The notes under the pieces are model-generated. The model searched no databases. It was given only the letters and a program-made list of their open reading frames with translations, and was not told where the DNA came from. Below are positions 15,205 through 22,937 of a stretch of DNA of 64,000 nucleotides, piece by piece. A program made the translations under genes and the position numbers. This stretch comes from JBBPZK01 sp965219175. Its GTDB lineage: Bacteria > Actinomycetota > Rubrobacteria > Rubrobacterales > Rubrobacteraceae. Every line of letters starts with the position of its first letter. Position 1 is the stretch's first letter. The stretch lies in NCBI GenBank assembly GCA_965219175.1, contig CBDCNI010000001.1, positions 2,480,001-2,544,000 on the forward strand. Direction: 5' to 3'.

Positions 15205-16320
15205 ATGTTCCCGGCCCTCGCCGACAACGACTACGCCTACCTCAACTCCGGCGGCAGCGGCCCGCCTCCCTACTTCGTCGTCCAGGCCATGCGCGAGACG
15301 GACGACCTCTGCTCCGGCCCGGCCTACCTGGAAGGAGTCGGTCTCTACGCCCACCAGCGCGAAGCGAACACCCGCGCCCGCGAGGCTGTGTCACGCCTGA
15401 TCCAAGCTTCCCCCGAGAGCGTGGCGCTCACCCAGAACACGACGCACGGCATGAACCTCGGCACCGCCTCCATAAACTGGGAGCCGGGCGACGAAGTCCT
15501 CTCGACCACTACAGAGCACCCCGGATGCCTCGTGCCGCTACACGTTTTGCGAGACCGCTACGGCGTAAAAGTAAACCTCATCCCACCTCCCGTTACGGCG
15601 GAGAAAGTCGCCGACGCCATGACCCCGAAGACGAGGCTCGTCTCGCTCTCCCACGTAGACTGGGCCACGGGCGAAGTGTTGCCGCTCGCGGAAATATGCG
15701 CCGTGGTACGCGAGCACGGCGCGCTTTCGCTCGTGGACGGCGCCCAATCGGTCGGGAACATAGAAGTAGACGCACCCGCAACCGGCGCCGACATGTACGC
15801 TTTCACCGGCCACAAGTGGCTCATGGGTCCGGAAGGCATGGGCGCTTTCTACGTCCGGCCCGGCTGCGAATCCTACAGCGCAAACGTAGGATACGCCGCC
15901 CTCGCCGAAGGAGCGATCTTCGACAACGAAGGCACCTACGAGCTAGCTTCCGGCGCCCGGCGCTTCGAGGCCTCGACGATGAGCGCGGCGCTCGCCGGAG
16001 GGTTCGCGGCGGCGACAGAAGCTGCCCACGAGCGAGGCGCGAACGGGCTCGAGGAAATAAGGAGCCGGGCCGACTACCTCATGGACCTGCTCTCGGAGGT
16101 CCCAAACCTGACCCTCCGCTCGCCCCGCCCGGCCCAGTCGGGCCTCGTGAGCTTCGAGGTGGAAGGCGTAGTCCCGAAAGAAGCCGTCGGGCGTCTCCTG
16201 GAACAGAAGTTCGTCGTCCGCTTTATCCCGGACCCGCAACCCTACATAAGGATCAGCACCCACCTTTTCAACACCGAGGAAGAGTTGAATGCGCTGGTGA
16301 GAGCCGTCCGCAGATTGTAG
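15205..16320 (+). CDS. Class V aminotransferase (cysteine desulfurase / isopenicillin N epimerase-like)
   Basis: 371 residues from the first ATG. The PLP-binding Lys is in AFTGHKWLMGPEG, the Asp/Gln pair in LVDGAQSVG, and the substrate side in LNSGGSGPPP. This branch includes SufS-like desulfurases, kynureninase-like enzymes and isopenicillin N epimerase homologues. No suf genes are near, so the substrate is unknown. The ATG at 15205 has no Shine-Dalgarno. In frame, nine codons upstream, ATC at 15178 has AGGAG seven bases before it and would add a normal-looking N-terminus (IKTTTLTRE), hinting at a rare non-AUG start. Confidence 0.82.
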   Translation: MFPALADNDYAYLNSGGSGPPPYFVVQAMRETDDLCSGPAYLEGVGLYAHQREANTRAREAVSRLIQASPESVALTQNTTHGMNLGTASINWEPGDEVLSTTTEHPGCLVPLHVLRDRYGVKVNLIPPPVTAEKVADAMTPKTRLVSLSHVDWATGEVLPLAEICAVVREHGALSLVDGAQSVGNIEVDAPATGADMYAFTGHKWLMGPEGMGAFYVRPGCESYSANVGYAALAEGAIFDNEGTYELASGARRFEASTMSAALAGGFAAATEAAHERGANGLEEIRSRADYLMDLLSEVPNLTLRSPRPAQSGLVSFEVEGVVPKEAVGRLLEQKFVVRFIPDPQPYIRISTHLFNTEEELNALVRAVRRL

Positions 16321-16337
16321 TCCGGAGTGCTGGGTTT

Positions 16338-17015
16338 CTAGTCGTCCACTCCGGCCATCTTCAGGAGCACGTCCACGGCCGAGTCGAGGTCCGGGACCAG
16401 GTGATCCGGATCGGCGTCGCGCAGGGACTTTTCGGAGAAAGCTCCCCAGCTTACGGCGACGCAGACGAGGCCGGCGGCCCTTGCGGCTGCTACGTCGTGG
16501 GGCGAGTCCCCGATGTAAGCCGCTTCTTCTTTCGGGGCGTTGTCGAGCAGTTCCAGGCCTTTCAGGAGCGGGGCCGGATGGGGTTTGTGCTCGGTAGTGT
16601 CCTCCATCGTGACAAACTTGTTCACCACTTCCCCGAGGCCGGGGAAAGTGTTGATAGCCATGTCCACTGAGGAGCGGCGCTTGGAGGTGACGACGGCTAG
16701 TTTTACGCCGGCGTCCCGGAGCCGGGAGAGCGAATCTTCGACACCGGGGAACTGGCGGATCAACTCTTCGTGGTGCTCTTTCTGGTAGTCGAAGTAGACT
16801 TCCAGTAGTTCGTCGTCGAGCTTTTGGTGGCCGGGACGGTCGCCGGTCAGGAGCGCCATCTGCTCGGGAAGCGGCTGGCCGACGCCGGCCATGAGGACTT
16901 CGCGGGAAGGTTCTTCGTCCAGTACCTCCCGGACGGCGTGGCGGAGGCCCTGGTAGATCAGGTCTGTAGTGTCTACCAACGTCCCGTCGAAATCGAAGAG
17001 CGCGACCTTTAACAT
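16338..17015 (-). CDS. HAD-family phosphatase (PpaX / phosphoglycolate phosphatase type)
   Basis: 225 residues. The HAD motifs are DFDGTLVDT (I), VVTSKRRSSVD (II, Ser/Thr then Lys), the Lys in EHKPHPAP (III) and IGDSPHDVAAARAAG (IV). The helical cap is of the C1 type, as in PpaX and Gph. Typical substrates are pyrophosphate or 2-phosphoglycolate. It lies just after SurE on the same strand with a 3-base gap, so the two phosphatases form an operon. Given the GT81 synthase divergently placed beside them, one of them may remove the phosphate from glycosyl-3-phosphoglycerate, but this is only a guess from position. Confidence 0.85.
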   Translation of the reverse strand: MLKVALFDFDGTLVDTTDLIYQGLRHAVREVLDEEPSREVLMAGVGQPLPEQMALLTGDRPGHQKLDDELLEVYFDYQKEHHEELIRQFPGVEDSLSRLRDAGVKLAVVTSKRRSSVDMAINTFPGLGEVVNKFVTMEDTTEHKPHPAPLLKGLELLDNAPKEEAAYIGDSPHDVAAARAAGLVCVAVSWGAFSEKSLRDADPDHLVPDLDSAVDVLLKMAGVDD

Positions 17016-17018
17016 ACG

Positions 17019-17840
17019 CTAACCAAGGCCGTTTCTGGAGAGCAGGCTTTCCACGTCCCAGTTCCCGAGCTCTTTCATGCCGGCCTCGTCGGTCAGCTCC
17101 AGATGAACGGGGGTCACACTGATCTCCCCGTCCTCGATGGCGGCGAAGTCTGTGCCCTCTTCCTGGTAATGGCCGGGCGGGTTGTTGTAGATATCGTAGC
17201 TTATGCCCCCATGTTCGTCCTTGACCTCGACCAACTCGTCCTTGTAGGATCGGCGGCCGAGTTTGGTGATCCTCGCCCCTTTTAGCTCCTCCGTCGGCAG
17301 GTTTGGCGCGTTCACGCTCAGGATTCTTCCCGGCGGAAGGCTCTCCAAAGACACTTTCACCAACCGGGTGGCAAATCGGGCGACGGGCTCGAAGTGAAGC
17401 TCCCGGCCGATGCGCACATCTTCTTCCATGCCCGCGTGCCAGGGACGGTCTATGCTCAGGGAGACCGCGATGCCGGGGACCCCGATCACGATCCCCTCGA
17501 AGGCCGCCGCCACCGTCCCAGAATAAGTTATGTCGTCCCCGAGGTTCTCGCCGTGGTTGATCCCGGACACGACTACGTCCGGCTTGAAGTTCATCAACCC
17601 GAGTGAGACGAGCCGCACGCAGTCAACCGGCGTCCCGGTGCAGGCGTAACCGACGCCGCCGTCGGCCATCTCGCGCTCCTCGACCCGTATTGGGTTCCCG
17701 AAGGAGATGCTGCGGGCTACCCCGGAGCGGTTCCGATCCGGCGCGACCGTCAGGACCTCCCCGATCTCCTCCAGCGCCTGACGGACCGCCAGGAGACCCG
17801 GAGCCGTTATCCCGTCATCGTTTGTAAGCACTATTCGCAT
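17019..17840 (-). CDS. surE: 5'/3'-nucleotidase SurE
   Basis: 273 residues. The metal site LTNDDGITAPG at the N-terminus and the loop VVSGINHGENLGDDITYSGTVAAAFEG are diagnostic for SurE. It is a metal-dependent nucleoside monophosphate phosphatase with some polyphosphatase activity, linked to stationary-phase survival. The C-terminal ~60 residues include the tail NPPGHYQEEGTDFAAIEDGEISVTP typical of the family. It heads a two-gene operon with the HAD phosphatase and is divergent from the GT81 synthase gene, with about 170 bases between. Confidence 0.95.
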   Translation of the reverse strand: MRIVLTNDDGITAPGLLAVRQALEEIGEVLTVAPDRNRSGVARSISFGNPIRVEEREMADGGVGYACTGTPVDCVRLVSLGLMNFKPDVVVSGINHGENLGDDITYSGTVAAAFEGIVIGVPGIAVSLSIDRPWHAGMEEDVRIGRELHFEPVARFATRLVKVSLESLPPGRILSVNAPNLPTEELKGARITKLGRRSYKDELVEVKDEHGGISYDIYNNPPGHYQEEGTDFAAIEDGEISVTPVHLELTDEAGMKELGNWDVESLLSRNGLG

Positions 17841-18008
17841 CTTGTTAACTTCTAACTTTTAGCTGTTATTGCCGTGTTCTCTCGAAAGGACACCGATTCT
17901 ACCATCAGGCCCCTCCAAGCCGAGCGATCACCTGCGAAGCTCAATGCCCCAAAAACAAATTAGGCCGATGAGGTAGACAAAATCGCATACTTGGGTTAGC
18001 TTACAATT

Positions 18009-19028
18009 ATGAGAGTCGACCAGAGACATATAGGTTCCGTAGACGCTGTAGAATGGTTTAGGCATCGTTCTTACGGCCACGACCGGTTCGCGAACGTCGC
18101 GGAGTTGGCCCGGCTCAAGAAGGAGCAGGGGCGGACAGTCAGCCTCGTGTTGCCGGGCCGCAACGTTGCCGACACGATCGGGAGGATAATAGACGAAGTC
18201 CACGCCGTCAACGACCGGGCGCCGGCGGGCTCGCCGCTGGTAGACCAGATCCTGGTCGTTGACGCAGACTCGAAAGACGGCACCGCCGAGGTCGCCGCCC
18301 GGCACGGCGCGGAGGTCTACTCGGAGAACAGACTGATGTCCGAATACGGGCAGGCGCACGGCAAGGGGGACGCCATGTGGCGCTCGCTCTCGGTGGCGCG
18401 GGGAGACCTCGTCATGTTCGCCGACTCAGACACCCGCGACTTCGAGCCGCAGTTTGTCTACGGCACCCTCGGTCCCATACTCACCGTGCCGCAGGTACGC
18501 TACGTCAAGGCGGCCTACCGGAGGCCGTTCAAGAGCAGCGAGAGCGTGGAGCAAGACGGCGGAGGACGTGTCACGGAACTCTCCACAAAGCCGCTCTTCA
18601 ACCTCTTCTACCCGGAGCTAACGGGCTTCGTACAGCCGCTCGCCGGAGAATTCGTGGCTGACAGAGAGCTATTCTCGTCCATCCCGTTCCTGACCGGCTA
18701 CGCGGTTGAGACCGGTATCATGATAGACGTCCTCAAGAAGGTGGGGCTCGGCGCGATGGCCCAGGTAGACCTCGGCACCCGCCAGAACCGTCACCAGCAC
18801 CTGCGGGACCTATCGAGGATGTCCTACGCCGTGCTCCGGGCGGTCGCCCGGCGTCTCCGGCAGGACGGGCGCCTCACCCAGGCCAGAGACCAAAGCCTGC
18901 CGGAGCAACTCTTTCAATTCTCGGACTACCTGCACGCCGTCGCGACGCCGGATGGTCTGGAGATAAAAGAGTACGTCGAGGAGCTAGTAGAGCGCCCGCC
19001 GCTAGTCGAAGCCCTGAAAGTAAGATAG
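18009..19028 (+). CDS. gpgS: Glucosyl/mannosyl-3-phosphoglycerate synthase (GT81)
   Basis: 339 residues. The GT-A fold shows SLVLPGRNVADTIG at the donor-site start, LVVDADSKDGT, and the metal-binding DSD at 139-141 (FADSDT). NRHQHLRDLSRMS near residue 260 is the phosphoglycerate-side block of GpgS. GT81 enzymes transfer glucose, or in Rubrobacter xylanophilus also mannose, to 3-phosphoglycerate, giving the precursor of glucosyl- or mannosylglycerate solutes. No dedicated phosphatase follows; nitrile-hydratase genes start 8 bases downstream. The ATG has no Shine-Dalgarno and TACAAT sits one base before it, so the exact start is open. Confidence 0.9.
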   Translation: MRVDQRHIGSVDAVEWFRHRSYGHDRFANVAELARLKKEQGRTVSLVLPGRNVADTIGRIIDEVHAVNDRAPAGSPLVDQILVVDADSKDGTAEVAARHGAEVYSENRLMSEYGQAHGKGDAMWRSLSVARGDLVMFADSDTRDFEPQFVYGTLGPILTVPQVRYVKAAYRRPFKSSESVEQDGGGRVTELSTKPLFNLFYPELTGFVQPLAGEFVADRELFSSIPFLTGYAVETGIMIDVLKKVGLGAMAQVDLGTRQNRHQHLRDLSRMSYAVLRAVARRLRQDGRLTQARDQSLPEQLFQFSDYLHAVATPDGLEIKEYVEELVERPPLVEALKVR

Positions 19029-19036
19029 GAACGGGG

Positions 19037-19345
19037 ATGTCCGGGGAGCGGGTCCACGACCTCGGAGGTTCGCCCGGCGGTCCGATAGACAAAAGCCAGC
19101 ACGACCTTCAGGACTGGGAACGACTCGCCGATGCCATAAACGGTGTCCTGGGTGAGAAGGACCTCTGGACGACTGACCAACACCGCCGCGCCATCGAGAG
19201 CCTCGGGGAACGCTACGCCGAACTCACCTACTACGAGCGCTGGGCCGCCGCCAACGAGAAGCTCCTCGTCGAAAAGGGCGTCCTGACCCCAGACGAGATA
19301 GACCGTAAAGCGGCAGAGTTAGACGAACGCTGGGGCGACGAATGA
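19037..19345 (+). CDS. Nitrile hydratase beta subunit, N-terminal half (separate gene)
   Basis: 102 residues. It starts ERVHDLGGSPG, matching the xGxHDLGGMxG opening of nitrile hydratase beta chains, followed by the DWERLADAI helix and TYYERWAAANEKLLVEKGVLT, the alpha-beta interface helices. It ends where the SH3-like half would normally begin. The next gene supplies that half with a four-base overlap (ATGA). Beta chains split this way are known in thiocyanate hydrolase and in toyocamycin nitrile hydratase. It is separated from gpgS by 8 bases. Confidence 0.82.
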   Translation: MSGERVHDLGGSPGGPIDKSQHDLQDWERLADAINGVLGEKDLWTTDQHRRAIESLGERYAELTYYERWAAANEKLLVEKGVLTPDEIDRKAAELDERWGDE

Positions 19346-19638
19346 CCGGCGGGAAGTTCGCGGCGGGAGAGAAAGTCCGGGTGCGCGCCGATGTGGAAAC
19401 AGGTCACGTCCGCACCCCGGACTACGTGAGGGGCAAGCCAGGACTGGTTGACTCGGAGTTGGGCGAGTTTAGAAACCCGGAGTCGCTGGCCTATGGAGGC
19501 TCCGGAATACCGGAGAAGCCGCTCTACAAAGTGGGGTTCCGGCAGACGGACCTCTGGGAGGGTTACGCTGGGGCGGAGGACGACACTCTTTACGTAGACA
19601 TCTACGAGCACTGGTTGAAACGGGAGGAGGGCGAATGA
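19342..19638 (+). CDS. Nitrile hydratase beta subunit, C-terminal SH3-like half (separate gene)
   Basis: 98 residues. KFAAGEKVRVRADVETGHVRTPDYVRGKPG is the start of the C-terminal barrel of nitrile hydratase beta, and the last third, YKVGFRQTDLWEGY...LYVDIYEHWL, is its strongest signature (VRF...LWG...D.V.vDlwE.YL). It overlaps both neighbours by four bases, so all three chains are translationally coupled. Together with the preceding gene it makes one complete beta equivalent of 200 residues. Confidence 0.85.
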   Translation: MTGGKFAAGEKVRVRADVETGHVRTPDYVRGKPGLVDSELGEFRNPESLAYGGSGIPEKPLYKVGFRQTDLWEGYAGAEDDTLYVDIYEHWLKREEGE

Positions 19639-20273
19639 GTGAGGACCACGGCCATGAGCATCCGCACGAGGCAGCCGGACAAGGCTCGGAGTCCGGTTGG
19701 TACGCACGGCGCACGAGGGCGATGGAAGCGCTTCTGGTCGAGAAAGGCATGCTCACGCGGGAGGAAGTTCGGGGAAGGATCGAGTATCTCGAGTCGCGCT
19801 CCCCGGAGAACGGGGCGCGGCTCGTCGCCCGAGCCTGGACGGACCCCGAGTTCAAGCGACTCCTCCTCTCCGACACGAAAGCCGCCGCGTCCGAGATGGG
19901 GCTGGATATCTCCGGCACCGTACAGTTCATCGTGGTCGAGAACACGCCGGAGGTTCATAACCTGATCGTCTGCACACTGTGCTCCTGTTACCCACGCGCC
20001 ATACTCGGCCGTCCGCCGGACTGGTACAAGAGCTTCAACTACCGCTCGCGGGCCGTGAGTGAACCACGGGCGGTAATGAGCGAGTTCGGCTTCGAGCCCG
20101 ACGGAAGCGTAGAGGTCGCCGTCCACGACAGCACGGCTGACATCCGCTACATGGTCTTGCCGATGCGCCCGCCCGGCACGGAGGATATGATCGAGGAAGA
20201 GTTGGCGAGTCTCGTGACGCGGGACGACCTGGTCGGGGTGAGCGTACCCAGGTTCGAGGCCGCACGAGCATAG
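19635..20273 (+). CDS. Nitrile hydratase alpha subunit, cobalt type
   Basis: 212 residues, full length. The metal-binding claw VCTLCSC has Cys at 113, 116 and 118. Thr in the second place is the mark of cobalt enzymes (Ser in iron enzymes), and the two latter Cys are oxidised in known members. The next block, PPDWYKSFNYRSRAVSEPRAVMSEFG, matches nitrile hydratase rather than thiocyanate hydrolase gamma. A His-rich N-terminus (DHGHEHPHE) is present. It hydrates nitriles to amides, but the substrate here is unknown. No amidase and no obvious cobalt-insertion chaperone follow. The gene ends 15 bases before the convergent EF-G-like gene. Confidence 0.88.
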   Translation: MSEDHGHEHPHEAAGQGSESGWYARRTRAMEALLVEKGMLTREEVRGRIEYLESRSPENGARLVARAWTDPEFKRLLLSDTKAAASEMGLDISGTVQFIVVENTPEVHNLIVCTLCSCYPRAILGRPPDWYKSFNYRSRAVSEPRAVMSEFGFEPDGSVEVAVHDSTADIRYMVLPMRPPGTEDMIEEELASLVTRDDLVGVSVPRFEAARA

Positions 20274-20288
20274 ACCGGCCTGCTCCTT

Positions 20289-22334
20289 CTAGCCGACTTT
20301 CTCCCTGGCTTCATCCCTCTCGTTGACGGCGAGGACGCGTTCGACCAGGTTCGGTGGGACCTCTTCGTAGTGGCTGAACTCGACGTGGAAGTTGGACCGG
20401 CCGCCGGTTATGGAGCGTAGGTCTCGGGCGTAGGTGAGCATCTCGGCCTGCGGCACTTCCGCCTCGACGACCTGCCGCTCGCCCCGCTGCTCGATCCCCA
20501 TCGGCCGACCACGCCGCCCGGAAAGGTCTCCCATGACCTCCCCGACGAGTTCCGACGGCGCCAGCACCTCGACCTTCACGAACGGTTCCAGCAAGACGGG
20601 ACTGGCTTTCTCGACGGCGCTCTTGAACGCCATCGATCCTGCGACCTTGAAAGCCATCTCCGAGGAATCAACGGAGTGGAAAGCCCCGTCATAGAGTCGG
20701 ACCTTCACGTCCACGACCGGGTAGCCGGCGATGGTCCCTTCTCGCATCGCCTCCAGGACGCCTTTCTCGACGGCCGGGATGAACTGCCTGGGGATAGAGC
20801 CGCCGACGACGGCATTCTCAAACTCGAAGCCCGCGCCGCGCGGCTGAGGGCTTACCTCGATCCTCGCGTCCCCGAACTGCCCGCGACCGCCGGTCTGCTT
20901 CTTGTAACGTCCCTGGGCCTGACCCGAACCGGAGATCGTCTCCTTAAACGGCACCTTCGGGGCCCTCGTCTCGACCTCGACCCCGTAACGCCTGCTGATC
21001 CGCTCCAGCGCAAGCTCCACCTGCATCTGGGCCAGCCCGGCCAGGATATCTTCTCCCGTCTCCTCCAGACGCTCCAGCTTCAGTGAAGGATCCTCGTCGG
21101 TGACCCGGCGGATTGCCTCGAAGACTTTCTCCTCCTCACCCCGCGTTTTAGCCCCGACCGAGAACGAAGCCGTCGGCTCCGGCAACTCTACCGGCTCGAA
21201 CACCATCGGATGGTCCGGCTTGCTCAACGTGTCGAATGTAGCCGTATCCTTGAGCTTGGCGACGGCTACGATATCTCCGGCCACCGCCTCATCCACCTGG
21301 GTGCGCTCCTTGCCGAGGAGGTGAGAGATCCCCCCGAGCCGTTCATTCGCCCCCGTCCTCGGGTTGGTGAGCGCCTCGTCCGACCGGCAGCGTCCGCTCA
21401 CGATCCGCATCACGCTCAAACGCCCGGCGTATGGGTCTATGTACGTCTTGAAGACATAAGCCGCGAAAGGACCGTCAGGGTCGCACGTAGCCTCCTTTCC
21501 GTCTTCCGTAACCCAACGGGAGCGGTCGGCGGGGCTCGGAGCGCTACCGGCGATCACATCGAGCAGCCGGTCCACCCCGATCCCACGCTCCGCACTCGCC
21601 GCCAACACCGGGATGATAAGCCCGTCGGCGATGCCTTTTCGTATACCCTCGAATGCCTCCTCGGTCGAAAACTCCTCGCCCTCCAGGTACTTCTCCAGCA
21701 GAGTGTCATCGCTCTCGGCGATCGCCTCGAAGAGCTGAACCTTCGCCGCGTCCACCTCTTCCTCCATACCTCCGGGGACCTCGGCGATCTGCTCGCCGTC
21801 CACAAAAGCGATGTCACTCAACAGTCCATAAACACCTTTCAGGTCATCCTCAGCGCCGATGGGGAGATTGAGCGGCACGACCGACTGGCCGAACCTCTCA
21901 CGGAGTTGCTCGATGACGGTCCCGAAGTCCGCCCTCTCGCGGTCGAGGTGGTTGACGACGATAAAGTGCGGGATGTCCTCCTTCTCACCACGCCGCCACA
22001 CGCGCTCGGTGACAACCTGAACAGGGTCTTGGGCATGAACGACCAGCACCGCGCAATCGGCCGCCCTCTGCGCCACGAACGCATCCCCGACGAACCCGCC
22101 GTCGCCGGGGGTATCGAGGACATTGACCTGGCGCCCCTTCCACTCCAGGGTCGCGATACTCATCCCGAGCGTCATGCCCCGCTCGACCTCTTCCTCCGCG
22201 TAATCCAGGGCGTGTGCGACCGAACCGCTCCTGCCGGAGGCGAGCCCGACCATCATCTCCCCGATGGTGGTTTTGCCACTGCCCCTGTGGCCGATCAAGC
22301 AAACATTGCGGATCAACCCTGACTCTATCGCCAC
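20289..22334 (-). CDS. Elongation factor G-like GTPase (EF-G2 / FusA2 type)
   Basis: 681 residues with all five EF-G domains: the C-terminal domains IV-V are clear (YKKQTGGRGQFGDARIEV, GIEQRGERQVVEAEVPQAEMLTYARDLRS). The G motifs deviate from translocating EF-G: G1 is GHRGSGKTT, G3 is DTPGDGGF with Asp in place of the catalytic His, and G4 is NHLD instead of NKMD. This fits the EF-G2 group, whose role is unclear and which generally hydrolyses GTP poorly. The start is set at GTG 22334 because AGGAGG lies six bases upstream; the open frame continues 20 codons further. Confidence 0.85.
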   Translation of the reverse strand: MAIESGLIRNVCLIGHRGSGKTTIGEMMVGLASGRSGSVAHALDYAEEEVERGMTLGMSIATLEWKGRQVNVLDTPGDGGFVGDAFVAQRAADCAVLVVHAQDPVQVVTERVWRRGEKEDIPHFIVVNHLDRERADFGTVIEQLRERFGQSVVPLNLPIGAEDDLKGVYGLLSDIAFVDGEQIAEVPGGMEEEVDAAKVQLFEAIAESDDTLLEKYLEGEEFSTEEAFEGIRKGIADGLIIPVLAASAERGIGVDRLLDVIAGSAPSPADRSRWVTEDGKEATCDPDGPFAAYVFKTYIDPYAGRLSVMRIVSGRCRSDEALTNPRTGANERLGGISHLLGKERTQVDEAVAGDIVAVAKLKDTATFDTLSKPDHPMVFEPVELPEPTASFSVGAKTRGEEEKVFEAIRRVTDEDPSLKLERLEETGEDILAGLAQMQVELALERISRRYGVEVETRAPKVPFKETISGSGQAQGRYKKQTGGRGQFGDARIEVSPQPRGAGFEFENAVVGGSIPRQFIPAVEKGVLEAMREGTIAGYPVVDVKVRLYDGAFHSVDSSEMAFKVAGSMAFKSAVEKASPVLLEPFVKVEVLAPSELVGEVMGDLSGRRGRPMGIEQRGERQVVEAEVPQAEMLTYARDLRSITGGRSNFHVEFSHYEEVPPNLVERVLAVNERDEAREKVG

Positions 22335-22545
22335 GAGATCCTCCTTTCCCGAGAACCTGTATCCAACCATCCACCCGAAAACGGATAGACACACAGCTTA
22401 ACGCAGCAAGTATCCTCGCGCAGCTTTTTTGTGGTGTACGGGCGGCCCGCCGCAAAGCCGCGACCAGGAATGGTTTACAAATAAGAAAATGGGTAGAATG
22501 TAAAAGACAGAAACTTTACAATCTATCCAGAGAGGATGTGTACCA

Positions 22546-22761
22546 ATGGATTTTATACGTGGATACCTGCCCGGTAGCGTATCGAAGCGCCTGGACAAAT
22601 ACCTGGCAGGCGTGGAGTTCCCGCTAAACAAGGGGCAACTCATCAACAAACTAAAGAAGAATAAAGTGCCGGGCGTGGCGGTGAGCCAACTCGATAAGAG
22701 ACTTCCGCAAGGCGAGTATTCCTCCGCCGCTGAGGTCCTAACCGCCCTCAAGCAAAAGTAG
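22546..22761 (+). CDS. DUF2795 domain protein
   Basis: 71 residues. The line DKYLAGVEFPLNKGQLINKLKKNKVPGVAVSQL, followed by LPQGEYSSAAEVLTAL, matches the small all-helical DUF2795 fold common in actinobacteria, whose function is unknown. GAGAGGATG lies about 9 bases before the ATG. It stands alone: EF-G-like gene divergent on the left, pdhC convergent on the right. The leader is AT-rich with possible -10 boxes (TAGAAT, TACAAT) but no clear -35. Confidence 0.75.
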   Translation: MDFIRGYLPGSVSKRLDKYLAGVEFPLNKGQLINKLKKNKVPGVAVSQLDKRLPQGEYSSAAEVLTALKQK

Positions 22762-22846
22762 CCCGCCGAACGGACTCTATCCTACTTTCAGGAGCAGCGT
22801 TCCGGAAGAGCAACTGTTTTGTAACGCTGTAGGAGCGATAAGCTGG

Positions 22847-22912
22847 GTCGGGCGTTCTTGATTCTTTGAGAGTCTTGCGGAGTAGAGTCGGGACGCCCGA
22901 CGGCATCCCGAC
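22847..22912. terminator. Two competing hairpins between convergent genes
   Basis: GTCGGGCGT (22847-22855) pairs with ACGCCCGAC (22893-22901), and GTCGGGA (22887-22893) pairs with TCCCGAC (22906-22912). The two share bases and cannot coexist. The second is followed by CGATTTAT on the plus strand and probably terminates the DUF2795 transcript; on the other strand it may stop the pdh transcript. Confidence 0.45.
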
Positions 22913-22937
22913 CGATTTATGCTTCCCGCAGCCGGTT

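Noticed and set aside
15127..15354. 76-codon N-terminal extension of the penicillin-binding protein
   Set aside because: It overlaps the divergent aminotransferase gene, consists of Gly/Val/Arg-rich shadow sequence, and precedes the normal basic tail and membrane helix.
18002..18007. TACAAT as -10 of gpgS
   Set aside because: It ends one base before the ATG, so a transcript from it would start inside the gene; no -35 at 16-18 bases either.
21210..22322. Plus-strand frame of 370 codons
   Set aside because: Antisense to the EF-G-like gene; Leu/Arg/His-rich shadow without any domain.
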